Positions 7,845 to 16,219 of a stretch of DNA of 64,000 nt are shown here, piece by piece. This stretch comes from JACVRW01 sp963751105. Its GTDB lineage: Bacteria > Actinomycetota > Thermoleophilia > Solirubrobacterales > Thermoleophilaceae. Numbering within the stretch: the first letter of the stretch is position 1; each line of letters starts with the position of its first letter. The translations under genes were made by a program, and so were the position numbers. Location: NCBI GenBank assembly GCA_963751105.1, contig CAVVTG010000002.1:2418001-2482000 (forward strand). The letters are read 5' to 3'. The notes under the pieces were generated by a model. It had not been told where the DNA came from, ran no database searches, and saw only the letters and a list, made by a program, of their open reading frames with translations.

Positions 7845-9206
7845 TCACGCGAGCGGGGGGCGCCGAGCCGGCCAGCCGAGGTCGGCCTCGAGCTGGGCGG
7901 CGAGCGCGATCAGCGTGGCCTCCTCCCCGTGGCGTCCCACCAGCTCGACCCCCACCGGCAACCCGTCGTCCGTGATGCCCGCCGGCACGGCGATCGCCGG
8001 CTGGCCCGTGAGGTTCCACTGGGCGGTGAATGGATAGACGGAGGCCATGGCCAGCAGGGTGTGGAGCGCGCTGCGACCCTCCCACTGCCCCGCGCGGACG
8101 GGAGGCCGCGCACACAGCGGGGTGAGCAGCACGTCGTGGCGCTCGAAGAAGGGACGCATGCGCTCGCGGTTGTCCTCGCGCCGCGCCCAGGCGAGCAACG
8201 GCGGCGCGATCGAGCGGCCAAGGCGGGCGAAGCCGCGGGTGCGGCGCTGGAGGCGGTCGGGCCGCTCAACCCGCTCGGCCTCTTGCGCGATGCCGCCGAG
8301 GAAGCGGCTGGTCACCGGGTTGACCAGAGGGTAGGGCGGGTCGTCGCGCTCGAGCCGGTGACCGAGCGCGCTCAGACGGGCGCCGATCTGGTCGACCATG
8401 CCGCGCACCACCGGACGCACGCGGGCGGGGAAGTACGGCTTGACCGAGGAGGCCACCCTCAGGGTTCCCGGGTCGGCGGCGGCCGCCGCTTCCACCAGGG
8501 TCGGCTGGCGAGCTGCCACACCGACCAGCAGCGCCGTGTCGGCGACGGTGCGGGTGACGAAGCCGACGACGCTCAGGCCGTACCAGTGCTCGGTCTGCGG
8601 GGACTGGGGAATGAGGTCGCGCGTGGGCTTGAGGCCCACCAGGCCGCAGTTGCCGGCGGGCAGGCGAATCGAACCGGCGCCGTCCGAGGCCGTGGCCGCC
8701 GCGCACAGCCCCGCCGCCACCGCGGCGGCGCTGCCGCCGCTCGACCCGGCCACGCTGCGGGCGCTGTCCCAGGGATTGCGGGTGACACCGAACGAGGGTC
8801 CCTCGGTGTCACCGATGATGGCCAGCTCGGGCAGGTTGGTCTTGCCGATGATCACTGCGCCCGCTTCTCGCAGGCGGCGTACGAGCTCGCTGTCCTCGCG
8901 GGCGGGCGTGAAGTTGGCCGCCGTGCCCCACGAGGTCACCTCGCCGGCCACGTCCTCGCAGTCCTTGACGGCGATCGGCACACCGAGGAGGGGGCGCTCG
9001 GCGCCGCCGGCCCGGCGGGCGTCCGCCTGCTCGGCCTCGGCCAGCGCACGCTCGGCCAGCACCAGCCGGAAGGCGTTCAGCTCGGAATCGAGCCGCTCGA
9101 TGCGCTCCAGATACAGCTCGACCAGTTCGCGCGAGGAGAGCTCGCCGCTGCGGACGAGCTCGGCCTGCCGCACGACTCCGGCGAAGGCCAGCTCGTCGCG
9201 GTCCAT
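7845..9206 (-). CDS. Amidase signature family enzyme
   Basis: A 453-residue amidase-signature hydrolase. The Ser-cisSer-Lys triad is visible: Lys in LLGVPIAVKDCEDV, the Gly/Ser-rich nucleophile region SARSVAGSSGGSAAAVAAGLCAAATASDGAGSIRLPAGNCGLVGLKPT, and the C-terminal FTAQWNLTGQPAIAVPAG. The family includes GatA, but no GatB or GatC is nearby and the DPRxxxF-type features of GatA are not evident, so a catabolic amide hydrolase is more likely. TAGATT on the minus strand ends 9 nt before the ATG. It sits between cysS and the diacylglycerol kinase, interrupting the cysS-ispF order of Mycobacterium. Substrate unknown. Confidence 0.88.
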   Translation of the reverse strand: MDRDELAFAGVVRQAELVRSGELSSRELVELYLERIERLDSELNAFRLVLAERALAEAEQADARRAGGAERPLLGVPIAVKDCEDVAGEVTSWGTAANFTPAREDSELVRRLREAGAVIIGKTNLPELAIIGDTEGPSFGVTRNPWDSARSVAGSSGGSAAAVAAGLCAAATASDGAGSIRLPAGNCGLVGLKPTRDLIPQSPQTEHWYGLSVVGFVTRTVADTALLVGVAARQPTLVEAAAAADPGTLRVASSVKPYFPARVRPVVRGMVDQIGARLSALGHRLERDDPPYPLVNPVTSRFLGGIAQEAERVERPDRLQRRTRGFARLGRSIAPPLLAWARREDNRERMRPFFERHDVLLTPLCARPPVRAGQWEGRSALHTLLAMASVYPFTAQWNLTGQPAIAVPAGITDDGLPVGVELVGRHGEEATLIALAAQLEADLGWPARRPPLA

Positions 9207-9282
9207 GCCGGCGCCAATCTAGCGACCTGAGTCGGAAGTTCGGCTTCAGCTTCCCGAGTGGCTGGGCGTGGCTGGCGACGCA

Positions 9283-9321
9283 CACGGGATGAGTCGATGC
9301 GCAGCATCGGCGATTCCCGTG
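9283..9321 (-). terminator. Probable terminator hairpin after the lipid kinase gene
   Basis: A nested hairpin: outer arms CACGGGA (9283-9289) and TCCCGTG (9315-9321), inner arms CGATGC and GCATCG around GCA. It lies in the 174-bp gap between the diacylglycerol-kinase stop and the amidase start, both minus strand. There is no U tract, as is common in high-GC genomes. The rest of this gap shows only the amidase -10-like hexamer. Confidence 0.5.
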
Positions 9322-9380
9322 GGTGGCGTCAGGCGCGCCCGGACGCCGGGAAGGTGCGCGCGAAATGACGACTCAGGTCA

Positions 9381-10676
9381 CTAGCGCCCGAGGGCCAGCT
9401 GGACCAGCCGGGGCAGCAGGACCCTGAACCGCGGGGGCAGCAGTCCCGAGGGCGACACGCCGGGATGGTGCGACGAGATGCGCACGCGGAGCTTGGCCGG
9501 GTGGCTGGCGAACGACAGAGGCGGCTCGAGACTGATGGCCTCTCCGTCGACCGCGACCGCCACGGACCGCGAGGCGTCGATCTCGAGCTCCAGGGCCTCC
9601 CACACCTTGTGGCCGCCCGGCGAGCCCCCGATCAAGAGGACGCCGAGGCGGCCCGCATCGACGCGCGGCCGGGTGCTGCGGCCGAGGCCGCGATCGAGAG
9701 CGTAGGCGTTGTTCGACACCAGCACGACGACCGGTGACTGGTGCTCGACCCCTCGCTCGTCCACGATCCGCAGACCGTGGGCCATGCCTTCCGCCGTGCG
9801 CTCGGAGCGGGCCGTGTCGAGCAGCGTGCGCAGCTTGGCTCCCCGGTAGGCGGGGTTCTGGACGGCGTCGCCGTACACGCCGAGGGAAGCGTTGTTCACG
9901 AAGACACGCTCGTTGACCGTGGCCAGGTCGACCCTCGACTCGACGCCGTCGGTGAACGCGTCCAGTGCCCCCACGACGTCGTCGCGGCGCACCCCGAGGT
10001 CCAGCGCGAAATGGTTCCTCGTACCGGCGGGGATGCAGACGAACGGCAGCCCGTGCTCGGAGGCGATCGCCGCCACGATCGCCTGCGACCCGTCGCCGCC
10101 CGCCATCCCGAGCACGTCGGCACCCCGGGCGATCGCGTCCCGGGCGAGCGCCGCAAGATCGTCGCCGGGACTCAGGATCACCGCCTCGATGCCGCGTTTG
10201 CGGGCTGCCTCGGCGAGACCGGCACGCTCCGCCCGGCCGTCACCGGAGCGCGGGTTGATCACCAGCACCGGACGCCGGGCGGGCGGAACGGGCTTCCAGC
10301 TCCCTCCGGCCGACCCGTGCTTGCCGAAAGCGGTGCGCACCGCGAGTCCCGTGACCACCACCCCCACCAGCACGACGACGAGCTCGAGCACCAGGTCCTC
10401 GGCCGCGAGTCCGCCCAGAACCACGGCCACCACCGCACCCGAAAGGAGGAAGAGCAGCGCACGCGAGCGGCCGGCCTGGAGCGCGCCCTGCCAGACGAGT
10501 GCCACGGCCGCTGCGAGGCCCACGACGGTGATCAGGCCGGCGACCAGGTTGCTCAGCACGGTGACGAGAGCGATGACGGCCGTTGCCGCGCCGGCGGCGA
10601 GCGCCACGGCGGCGGCAATGCGGCGCCGCGGCGAGGGACGGCGCCGGTTTGCTTCCGCGGGGGTGACGGATAGCAT
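9381..10676 (-). CDS. Diacylglycerol/lipid kinase with N-terminal membrane helices
   Basis: A 431-residue protein. Residues about 18-120 hold four hydrophobic helices (for instance AAVALAAGAATAVIALVTVL and LVLELVVVLVGVVVTGLAV), followed by a DgkB/YegS-type kinase domain: VLVINPRSGDGRAE, LGMAGGDGSQAIVAAIA (the GGDG nucleotide motif), CIPAGTRNHFALDLG and the C-terminal VAVDGE. Such enzymes phosphorylate diacylglycerol or a related lipid with ATP. Start at ATG 10676 is set by the back-to-back PAP2 gene 9 bp away. A lipid kinase facing a lipid phosphatase suggests a local phosphatidate cycle. Exact substrate unknown. Confidence 0.85.
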   Translation of the reverse strand: MLSVTPAEANRRRPSPRRRIAAAVALAAGAATAVIALVTVLSNLVAGLITVVGLAAAVALVWQGALQAGRSRALLFLLSGAVVAVVLGGLAAEDLVLELVVVLVGVVVTGLAVRTAFGKHGSAGGSWKPVPPARRPVLVINPRSGDGRAERAGLAEAARKRGIEAVILSPGDDLAALARDAIARGADVLGMAGGDGSQAIVAAIASEHGLPFVCIPAGTRNHFALDLGVRRDDVVGALDAFTDGVESRVDLATVNERVFVNNASLGVYGDAVQNPAYRGAKLRTLLDTARSERTAEGMAHGLRIVDERGVEHQSPVVVLVSNNAYALDRGLGRSTRPRVDAGRLGVLLIGGSPGGHKVWEALELEIDASRSVAVAVDGEAISLEPPLSFASHPAKLRVRISSHHPGVSPSGLLPPRFRVLLPRLVQLALGR

Positions 10677-10685
10677 CGCCGGCCG

Positions 10686-11270
10686 ATGGTAGGCGACACC
10701 CCAGGCCCGGTCGGCCGGCGCGCCCAGCTCGAGGCGCTCGACCTGGCCATCTACCAGGCGATCGCCGCCACCCACACCCCCGACCTCGACCGAGACTTCG
10801 AACGGCTGTCTCGCGCCGCCGACCACTCCAAGCTGTGGATCGCCAGCGCAGCGCTGCTGGCGCTCACCGCGGGCCGGAGCGGACGCCGGGCAGCGGCCAA
10901 CGGTCTGGCCGCGGTCGCCGTGACCTCGGGCGTGGTCAACCTGATCGCCAAGCCCCTCGGCGGTCGTCGCCGGCCGGATCGCGCGGCCTACGCCGTGCCC
11001 GTGGCCCGCCACGTGCCGATGCCGGGCTCGACCTCTTTCCCCTCGGGACATTCCGCGTCGGCGTTCGCCTTCGCGTCGGGAGTCACCGACGTGCTGCCGG
11101 TGGCCGTGCCGCTGCAGCTCAGCGCCGCTCTGGTTGCCTATTCACGAGTCCACACGGGAGTCCACTATCCCGCCGACGTGATCGCGGGCGCGCTGATCGG
11201 CAGCGCGGTGGCACCGCTCACGTCCGCGCTGCTGAAGCGGATCCGCGCTCAGGAGCCGGGCGGCCGGTAG
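10686..11270 (+). CDS. PAP2-superfamily phosphatase
   Basis: A 194-residue membrane phosphatase with the three PAP2 signature blocks: KPLGGRRRP (K-x6-RP), PSGHS, and SRVHTGVHYPADV (SR-x5-H-x3-D), so the active-site His and Asp are present. Hydrophobic helices lie between them. Substrates in the family include phosphatidate and undecaprenyl or other isoprenoid pyrophosphates. TAGCAT at 10671-10676 ends 9 nt before the ATG, so the message may be leaderless; that hexamer overlaps the start codon of the divergent lipid kinase. The 3' end overlaps the GYD gene by 22 bp, tail to tail. Confidence 0.9.
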   Translation: MVGDTPGPVGRRAQLEALDLAIYQAIAATHTPDLDRDFERLSRAADHSKLWIASAALLALTAGRSGRRAAANGLAAVAVTSGVVNLIAKPLGGRRRPDRAAYAVPVARHVPMPGSTSFPSGHSASAFAFASGVTDVLPVAVPLQLSAALVAYSRVHTGVHYPADVIAGALIGSAVAPLTSALLKRIRAQEPGGR

Positions 11271-11569
11271 TCGACAGAACGCTGCGCCGCTGCATCCACC
11301 TCCTCCGGCGTCAGGAGCACCACGGTCTTGACCGTTGCGCCTCCAGCCGCGCCGGCCGTGAGCGCGACCGCCGTGGCGCTCTCATTGTCGGGAAGATCGG
11401 CAATCACGTAGGCGTCGCTGTCGCCGAAGGCGAAATGAAAGCTCTCGAGTCGCCCTCCGACGCTCTCGGCGACCTTGGCGATCGCGTCGCGCCTGCTGCT
11501 CCCCCCAGCAGATTGAATGCCTTTGAGGCCGTCCTGTGTGTAGGACGCTTCGAAAAGGAACCGGGCCAT
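11249..11569 (-). CDS. GYD-domain protein
   Basis: A 106-residue protein beginning MARFLFEASYTQDGLKGI and containing GGRLESFHFAFGDSDAYVIADLPD, the typical GYD-domain pattern. Family members are small dimeric alpha/beta proteins with no established activity. I chose ATG 11569 over the upstream in-frame Met because the domain starts here. It is the last gene downstream of ispF on the minus strand, with a 57-bp gap. Confidence 0.8.
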   Translation of the reverse strand: MARFLFEASYTQDGLKGIQSAGGSSRRDAIAKVAESVGGRLESFHFAFGDSDAYVIADLPDNESATAVALTAGAAGGATVKTVVLLTPEEVDAAAQRSVDYRPPGS

Positions 11570-11626
11570 GGAACCCTCCATCGGGATTGACGTCGCTGCC
11601 AACCCTCCCAATCCCACCTACACGGG

Positions 11627-12100
11627 TCAAGTGGTGACGGTGGCCACGGCCAGCGCGGCGATTCCCTCGCCTCGGCCCACGAACCCCATCCCCTCGTTGG
11701 TGGTGAACTTGACGCTCACGTCGGGCGACTCGAGCTCGAGCGCGCCGGCCAGACGCGTCCGCATCGCATCGCGATGGGGAGCGAGCTTGGGCTCCTCGCA
11801 GATGACGGTCGAGTCCACGTTGACCGGCGCGTAGCCGGCCTCGGCCAGAAGCCCGCGGACGGCGCGCAGCAACTCGAGCGAGTCGGCATCCCGCCAGCGC
11901 TCGTCCGTGTCGGGGAAATGCTGCCCCAGGTCGCCCAGGGCTGCCGCCCCCAGCAGAGCGTCGATCACCGCGTGCGTCAGCACGTCCGCGTCGGAGTGGC
12001 CGGCCAGTCCGCGGTCGTGCTCGATCTCCACCCCGCCGAGCACCAGCGGGCGGCCCGCCTCGAACCGGTGCGAGTCGAACGCGATGCCGGTGCGAGTCAC
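11627..12100 (-). CDS. ispF: 2-C-methyl-D-erythritol 2,4-cyclodiphosphate synthase
   Basis: A 157-residue IspF of normal length that closes the cyclodiphosphate ring in the MEP isoprenoid pathway. The metal site D-x-H is in GIAFDSHRF, the second His in LAGHSDADVLTHAVIDALLGAAALGDLGQHFPDTD, and the C-terminal signature is VSVKFTTNEGMGFVGRGEGIAALAVA. The GTG start overlaps the PHP gene stop by 4 bp (GTGA), so it is translationally coupled. In many actinobacteria ispF directly follows ispD; here a PHP gene is inserted between them. Confidence 0.95.
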   Translation of the reverse strand: MTRTGIAFDSHRFEAGRPLVLGGVEIEHDRGLAGHSDADVLTHAVIDALLGAAALGDLGQHFPDTDERWRDADSLELLRAVRGLLAEAGYAPVNVDSTVICEEPKLAPHRDAMRTRLAGALELESPDVSVKFTTNEGMGFVGRGEGIAALAVATVTT

Positions 12101-12936
12101 CCCAGCGGCTCCAGGCGCCGCTCGCGGCTTTCGAACACGGCGATCTCGGTCACGCCCAGGCCGGCGAGCCAGTCCACGGCGCGTTCGTACTCCCAGCCGA
12201 GCTGCTCCGGCGTGTGGGCGTCGCTCGATAGAGCCACCGGCCGTCCCGCGTCGAGGCACATCTCGAGAAAGGACGCCGCCGGGTAGATCTCGGCCACCGG
12301 CTTGCGCAGCCCGGCGGTGGACACCTCAATCGCCACGTCGGACTCGGCGATCCCGTCCATCGCCCGTTCGTAGTGAGACCGAACGTCGGATTGCGGGGCT
12401 CCCACCCGAGCGCCCCAGACCTTGACCAGGTCCGGATGGGCGAGGATGTCGAACATCCCGGTCCGGGCGGCCTCGCCGAGCGTCTCGAAGTAGCGGGCCC
12501 AGACCTTGTCCGGATCGTTCGAGCGCCAGATGTTCCAAGGTTCCCACTCCGGATAGCCGTGAAAGTCCACCGCATCGTCGGAGAGGAAGTGGACCGAGCC
12601 CACCACGTAGTCCCAGGGCCGCCCGTCGAGCAGGTCGGCGAGACGGTCCTCGCGACCGGGCAGGTAGTCGGCCTCGACGCCGAGCCGCAGGCCCGAGCCG
12701 CGCACGAACTCGCAGTATTCGTCGAGGTCGTCGGCCGCCCAGTGGCGATACCAGGGATGGTCCCAGACGTCGAGGGCCTCCACGAAGCGGTGGATGTGCT
12801 CGGCCACCCCGAGCTCCTCGATGCCGCGCTCGGTCGCCGCCTCGCGGTAGCGCTCGACGTTGGCCTCCGTGAAGTAGCGCGCCGCGCTCGAGTCCGCCTC
12901 GTCGGGGCGCAGGTGCACGTGATAGTCCGTCAGCAC
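12097..12936 (-). CDS. PHP-domain phosphatase (histidinol-phosphatase-like)
   Basis: A 279-residue metal-dependent phosphatase of the PHP superfamily. Metal ligands appear in order: DYHVHLRPDE (4-13), VAEHIHRF, VEADY, GSVHFLS, LAHPDLVK and SSDAHTPEQLG. The length and motif order resemble HisJ/HisK histidinol-phosphate phosphatases. Its start overlaps ispD by 7 bp and its end overlaps ispF by 4 bp, so it is embedded in the isoprenoid operon. No other histidine gene is nearby, so a different phosphate ester is possible. Confidence 0.82.
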   Translation of the reverse strand: MLTDYHVHLRPDEADSSAARYFTEANVERYREAATERGIEELGVAEHIHRFVEALDVWDHPWYRHWAADDLDEYCEFVRGSGLRLGVEADYLPGREDRLADLLDGRPWDYVVGSVHFLSDDAVDFHGYPEWEPWNIWRSNDPDKVWARYFETLGEAARTGMFDILAHPDLVKVWGARVGAPQSDVRSHYERAMDGIAESDVAIEVSTAGLRKPVAEIYPAASFLEMCLDAGRPVALSSDAHTPEQLGWEYERAVDWLAGLGVTEIAVFESRERRLEPLG

Positions 12937-13559
12937 AGGGCGGACTCAACCATGCTCAGGTCGGCGGACGTGGTGACCTTCACGTTCCCGGCCGGCGCCT
13001 CCACCACCCGCACGCGTCCGCCGGCGGCCATCACCAGGGCGGCGTCGTCGGTGGCGCGCGCCAGCTCGGCCTCGTCCACCGCCAGCGCGCGGCGCAGCAC
13101 CTCGGCCCGGAAGACCTGTGGCGTCTGCGCGGCCCACAGCGCCGAGCGCGGCGGTGTGGAGGCGATCACCTCGTCGGCGTCCACCGCGTGGATGGTGTCG
13201 GTGACCGGCACCGCGGCGATCGCGCCGTCCACGCCCTCGAGGGCGGCCAGGCAACGCTCCACCAGCTCCCGCGTGACGAGCGGGCGGGCGGCGTCGTGCA
13301 CCACGGCGACGGTGGCCTCCGGCGCACCCGCCAGCGCATTGCGCACCGAGGCCGAGCGCGACGCCCCGCCGGTCACCCGGTCGGGGCCGTCCTCGTAGCC
13401 CGGAGGCACAGCCACGACCACGCGCTCGCAGACCTCGGCGAGCACGTCGACGCTCCAGTCGAGCAGCCGGCGGCCGGCACAAACGACGAACGCCTTGGGC
13501 CGGTCGGCACCAAGGCGTTCGCCGCTGCCGCCGGCGGGAACGATCCCGACGACGGACAT
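12930..13559 (-). CDS. ispD: 2-C-methyl-D-erythritol 4-phosphate cytidylyltransferase
   Basis: A 209-residue IspD, joining CTP to MEP in isoprenoid synthesis. The N-terminal nucleotide loop is VGIVPAGGSGERLGADRPKAF, the signature AVVHDAARPLVTRELVERCL is present, and the C-terminal VRVVEAPAGNVKVTTSADLSM carries the substrate-binding end. It lies 10 bp downstream of carD, the conserved carD-ispD pairing of actinobacteria. Starts at ATG 13559. Confidence 0.94.
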   Translation of the reverse strand: MSVVGIVPAGGSGERLGADRPKAFVVCAGRRLLDWSVDVLAEVCERVVVAVPPGYEDGPDRVTGGASRSASVRNALAGAPEATVAVVHDAARPLVTRELVERCLAALEGVDGAIAAVPVTDTIHAVDADEVIASTPPRSALWAAQTPQVFRAEVLRRALAVDEAELARATDDAALVMAAGGRVRVVEAPAGNVKVTTSADLSMVESALC

Positions 13560-13569
13560 ATGTCCTCGG

Positions 13570-14136
13570 CTAGGCCGTCGCGGCGGCGCCGTTGCGACTC
13601 GTGTAGGCGTCCGCGATCAGGTCCTCCAGATGCCCCTCCGCCTCGTCCTCCTCCATGACGAGCGCGTACATGAGCTCGGACGCGAGGATCTTCTTGGCGC
13701 GGGTGTACATCTGCTTCTCACCGGTGGATAGACCCTTCTCGGTCTCCCTGATGGCGAGGTTGCGGACGACTTCAGCCAGCTCGAACACGTCGCCGGTCTT
13801 GATCTTCTCGCGGTTGTGCTTGAAGCGCCGGTTCCAGTTCTTGGGCATCTGGCTCACGTCGTCGCGGAGGACCGACAGCACCTTCTTTACGTCGTCCTCC
13901 CCGATCACGCGCCGAAGGCCCGCCTTGTCGGCGTTGCAGCACGGGACCATGACCGTCATGTCGTTATGAAGGATCTTGATGGTCAGGTACTCGCGGTTCT
14001 CGCCGAGCACCTCCTTCATCTCCTTCTTCAGGACCTTGCCCGCCCCATGATGGGGGTAGACCACCTGATCGCCGATCTCGTAGACGGCCGGCGGGCGGTC
14101 GATCTCGAGGTCCTCGACGAATTCGTCTTCCAACAC
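13570..14136 (-). CDS. carD: CarD-family RNA polymerase-binding regulator
   Basis: A protein of about 188 residues. The N-terminal RNA polymerase interaction (Tudor-like) domain is YEIGDQVVYPHHGAGKVLKKEMKEVLGENREYLTIKILHNDMTVMVP; the helical DNA-binding C-terminus includes MPKNWNRRFKHNREKIKTGDVFELAEVVRNL with the conserved Trp. CarD stabilises open complexes at many promoters. The drawn start is GTG 14136, but the strong AGGAGGG (14161-14155) is 18 nt away from it and only 6 nt from an in-frame ATC at 14148, so the true start may be non-standard. Heads the carD-ispD-PHP-ispF operon. Confidence 0.92.
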   Translation of the reverse strand: MLEDEFVEDLEIDRPPAVYEIGDQVVYPHHGAGKVLKKEMKEVLGENREYLTIKILHNDMTVMVPCCNADKAGLRRVIGEDDVKKVLSVLRDDVSQMPKNWNRRFKHNREKIKTGDVFELAEVVRNLAIRETEKGLSTGEKQMYTRAKKILASELMYALVMEEDEAEGHLEDLIADAYTSRNGAAATA

Positions 14137-14202
14137 TACGTCGCTGATGGTGTTCCCTCCTGCGTCTGACGCCGCCCGAGCGGGCCTGCGCCGTGGTCAA
14201 CT

Positions 14203-15312
14203 TCAGGTTTGCAGATACCTATCCACGAGATTGATCTCCTGCAGACGGCGAAGGCCCTCGCGGATGTCCTTCGCACGCATGTCCCCCACACCCTCCACGG
14301 ACTCGAGATCCGGGTCCGCGGCGGTGAGAATCTCGTCCAGCCCGCTGAACTCGCTCACGATCGACTGCACCACCATCTTCGGGAGCCTGGGAATGCGCCC
14401 GAGAATGCGGTAGCCGCGCGGGGAGGCGGGATGGTCGAGGGTGTTCAGCTTCCGGTCGTAACCGAGAAGCTCGGCCAGGCGGCCGAAGTCAAGAAGGTCC
14501 TGGTGAGGCAGCCGGGCCATCGAGTCGAGCACCATGGCGAAGCCCTCCTCGGAGGGCTCGACGATGTAGTCGCGCACCAGCGCCGACTTGTCGGCGGCCA
14601 CGCCGACCATCGTCTCCTCCAGCTGCATCTCGATCAGGCGCCCGTCGGCCCCGAGCTCGACGATGTAGCGCTCGATCTCCACGGCCATGCGGGTGACGAG
14701 CTCGGCCCGCTGCACAACGGTGAGCACGTCGTGCAGCGTCACGCCGCCCTCGAACTCGAGGGCGGTCAACCGGGTGGAGACCTGGTCGAGACGGCTGCGG
14801 TACTTGTCGAGCGTCGCCAGCGCCTGGTTGGCCTTGGCGAGCACGACCGGGATGTCCTCGAGCAGGTACTTCGCACCGTCGAGGTAGAGCGACACGACGC
14901 TGCGGCTGGCCGAGATGGCGATCACCAGCGCGTCGGTCTGCTTAGAGACCCGCTCGGCGGTGCGGTGACGGGTGCCGGTCTCGAGCGAGAGGATGGTGGG
15001 GTCCGGCATCAGCTGGACGTTGGCCCAGAGGATCTTCGTGCCGTTCGACGCCAGCACGATGCCCCCGTCCATCTTGGCGAGCTGGTAGAGCAGCGCGGGG
15101 GTGTAGTCCACTTCGAGCTTCACCCCACCGGACAGCAGGAAGCTGAGCTCCTCCGACTCCCCGATACAGATCAGGGCGCCGGTCCGGCCCTGGACGATCT
15201 GGTCTAGGCCCTCCCTTACGGCAGTGCCCGGCGCCACCATCTCCAGGGCCCGGACGAGCCTGGGTTCCTGCCGTGCCTCGAGCTCTGAAACGTCGTCTCC
15301 GGCATACGGCAT
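14203..15312 (-). CDS. disA: DNA integrity scanning protein DisA (diadenylate cyclase)
   Basis: A 369-residue DisA that makes cyclic di-AMP from ATP and scans DNA. The N-terminal DAC domain has the DGA-type motif as MDGG (81-84) and RHR in GTRHRTAER (113-121). A central helical spine follows, and the C-terminal helix-hairpin-helix domain has LDEILTAADPDLESVEGVGDMRAKDIREGL. TAGAAT on the minus strand (15326-15321) ends 8 nt before the ATG, so it is probably leaderless. disA neighbours radA in Bacillus and Mycobacterium; here they are 13 kb apart with the amine genes in between. No DhhP/GdpP-type phosphodiesterase is in the window. Confidence 0.95.
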   Translation of the reverse strand: MPYAGDDVSELEARQEPRLVRALEMVAPGTAVREGLDQIVQGRTGALICIGESEELSFLLSGGVKLEVDYTPALLYQLAKMDGGIVLASNGTKILWANVQLMPDPTILSLETGTRHRTAERVSKQTDALVIAISASRSVVSLYLDGAKYLLEDIPVVLAKANQALATLDKYRSRLDQVSTRLTALEFEGGVTLHDVLTVVQRAELVTRMAVEIERYIVELGADGRLIEMQLEETMVGVAADKSALVRDYIVEPSEEGFAMVLDSMARLPHQDLLDFGRLAELLGYDRKLNTLDHPASPRGYRILGRIPRLPKMVVQSIVSEFSGLDEILTAADPDLESVEGVGDMRAKDIREGLRRLQEINLVDRYLQT

Positions 15313-15380
15313 GGCCCGTGATTCTACGTGAATCTCGTGAAGGTCACGTTATTGCCGTCGTTTTGCAGCCCTTTTCGGTC

Positions 15381-16166
15381 CTATCGGACCCTGAAGACCC
15401 TGTACATCCCGAGCCGGTTGTGCTCACCGAAGAAGCACACGAAGGCGTAGCGCCCCCGGCGCGGGAAACGCACCGCGTTGTCGTTGGTCGAACCCGGGCT
15501 GATCAGGCTCTGGAGCGAGAACGGCGGCCCGGCCACGGTCCGCCCGAGCAGGCGGTCGCTGCCGCCGCCGCCGAAGGCGCGGCCAACCTGCCTGTTCGTG
15601 ACGCCCGGCTGCAGTGGGAAGCCGAGGGCGAAGTGGTAGGCGGCGCCCTGGTTCTGCACCCGGATGAGACCGTTGCGCGGCAACGTCTTAGGACCGCGGA
15701 AGGCGTAGTCGACCATCCTCACCCGCGCGTCGGGCCTCGGCGCGGTGGCGCCGCTGTCGGCGCCGGTGGTGAACGAGGTCACGGCCGTGCGCCGGCCGGC
15801 CACGGAGATGGCCACGTAGGTGATGTTCGGCCGGAGATCGACCGTGACCGCGCGCGGCGGCGCGGCGCCGGCCTCGAGGAAGACCAGGCCCAGCGCCTCG
15901 TCGTCGCTTCGCGTCAGAGACCGGCGCAGCTCGTCCACTGTGACCCCGGGTCGCAGGGTGGCCAGGTAGGCCTCGATGTCGCCCCCGCCGGTGCGGCTGA
16001 ACTCGAACCGCGTGGGACCCGCGGCGATGGGGCCGGCGGGCGTGACGCTGATCGCCCCGCGACTGGCCGTGACCTCCACTGTCGGAACCGGCGCCTGCGC
16101 CGTTGCGGCGGCAGCCAGAACACCCACGAGCACGGCTACGGAAACGCCCCACCTCATGAACCGCAT
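15381..16166 (-). CDS. Secreted cupredoxin-like protein
   Basis: A 261-residue exported protein. Residues 1-25 (MRFMRWGVSVAVLVGVLAAA and following) form a signal peptide ending at AQA. The C-terminal ~110 residues resemble a plastocyanin-like fold: VRMVDYAFRGPKTLPRNGLIRVQNQG, a His in AAYHFALGF, then RRGRYAFVCFFGEHNRLGMYRVFRV with Cys, His and Met in the usual C-x-n-H-x-n-M order of a type 1 copper site. The N-terminal half looks like a beta-sandwich. I chose ATG 16166 because GGGAGG lies 6 nt upstream. Copper binding is likely but unproven. Confidence 0.65.
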   Translation of the reverse strand: MRFMRWGVSVAVLVGVLAAAATAQAPVPTVEVTASRGAISVTPAGPIAAGPTRFEFSRTGGGDIEAYLATLRPGVTVDELRRSLTRSDDEALGLVFLEAGAAPPRAVTVDLRPNITYVAISVAGRRTAVTSFTTGADSGATAPRPDARVRMVDYAFRGPKTLPRNGLIRVQNQGAAYHFALGFPLQPGVTNRQVGRAFGGGGSDRLLGRTVAGPPFSLQSLISPGSTNDNAVRFPRRGRYAFVCFFGEHNRLGMYRVFRVR

Positions 16167-16219
16167 GAACGACCTCCCAAGTCGAACAAACCCCCTGTCC
16201 GGGTGACCCTCTCCGATGT

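Noticed and set aside
7845..9206. GatA of the Glu-tRNA amidotransferase
   Set aside because: It shares the amidase signature, but there is no GatB or GatC partner and the flanking sequence differs from GatA; a general amidase is safer.
7233..9230. Long open frame on the plus strand antisense to cysS and the amidase
   Set aside because: It overlaps two well-conserved genes, has a low-complexity Arg/Gly/His composition and no recognisable motif. It is a by-product of high GC codon use.
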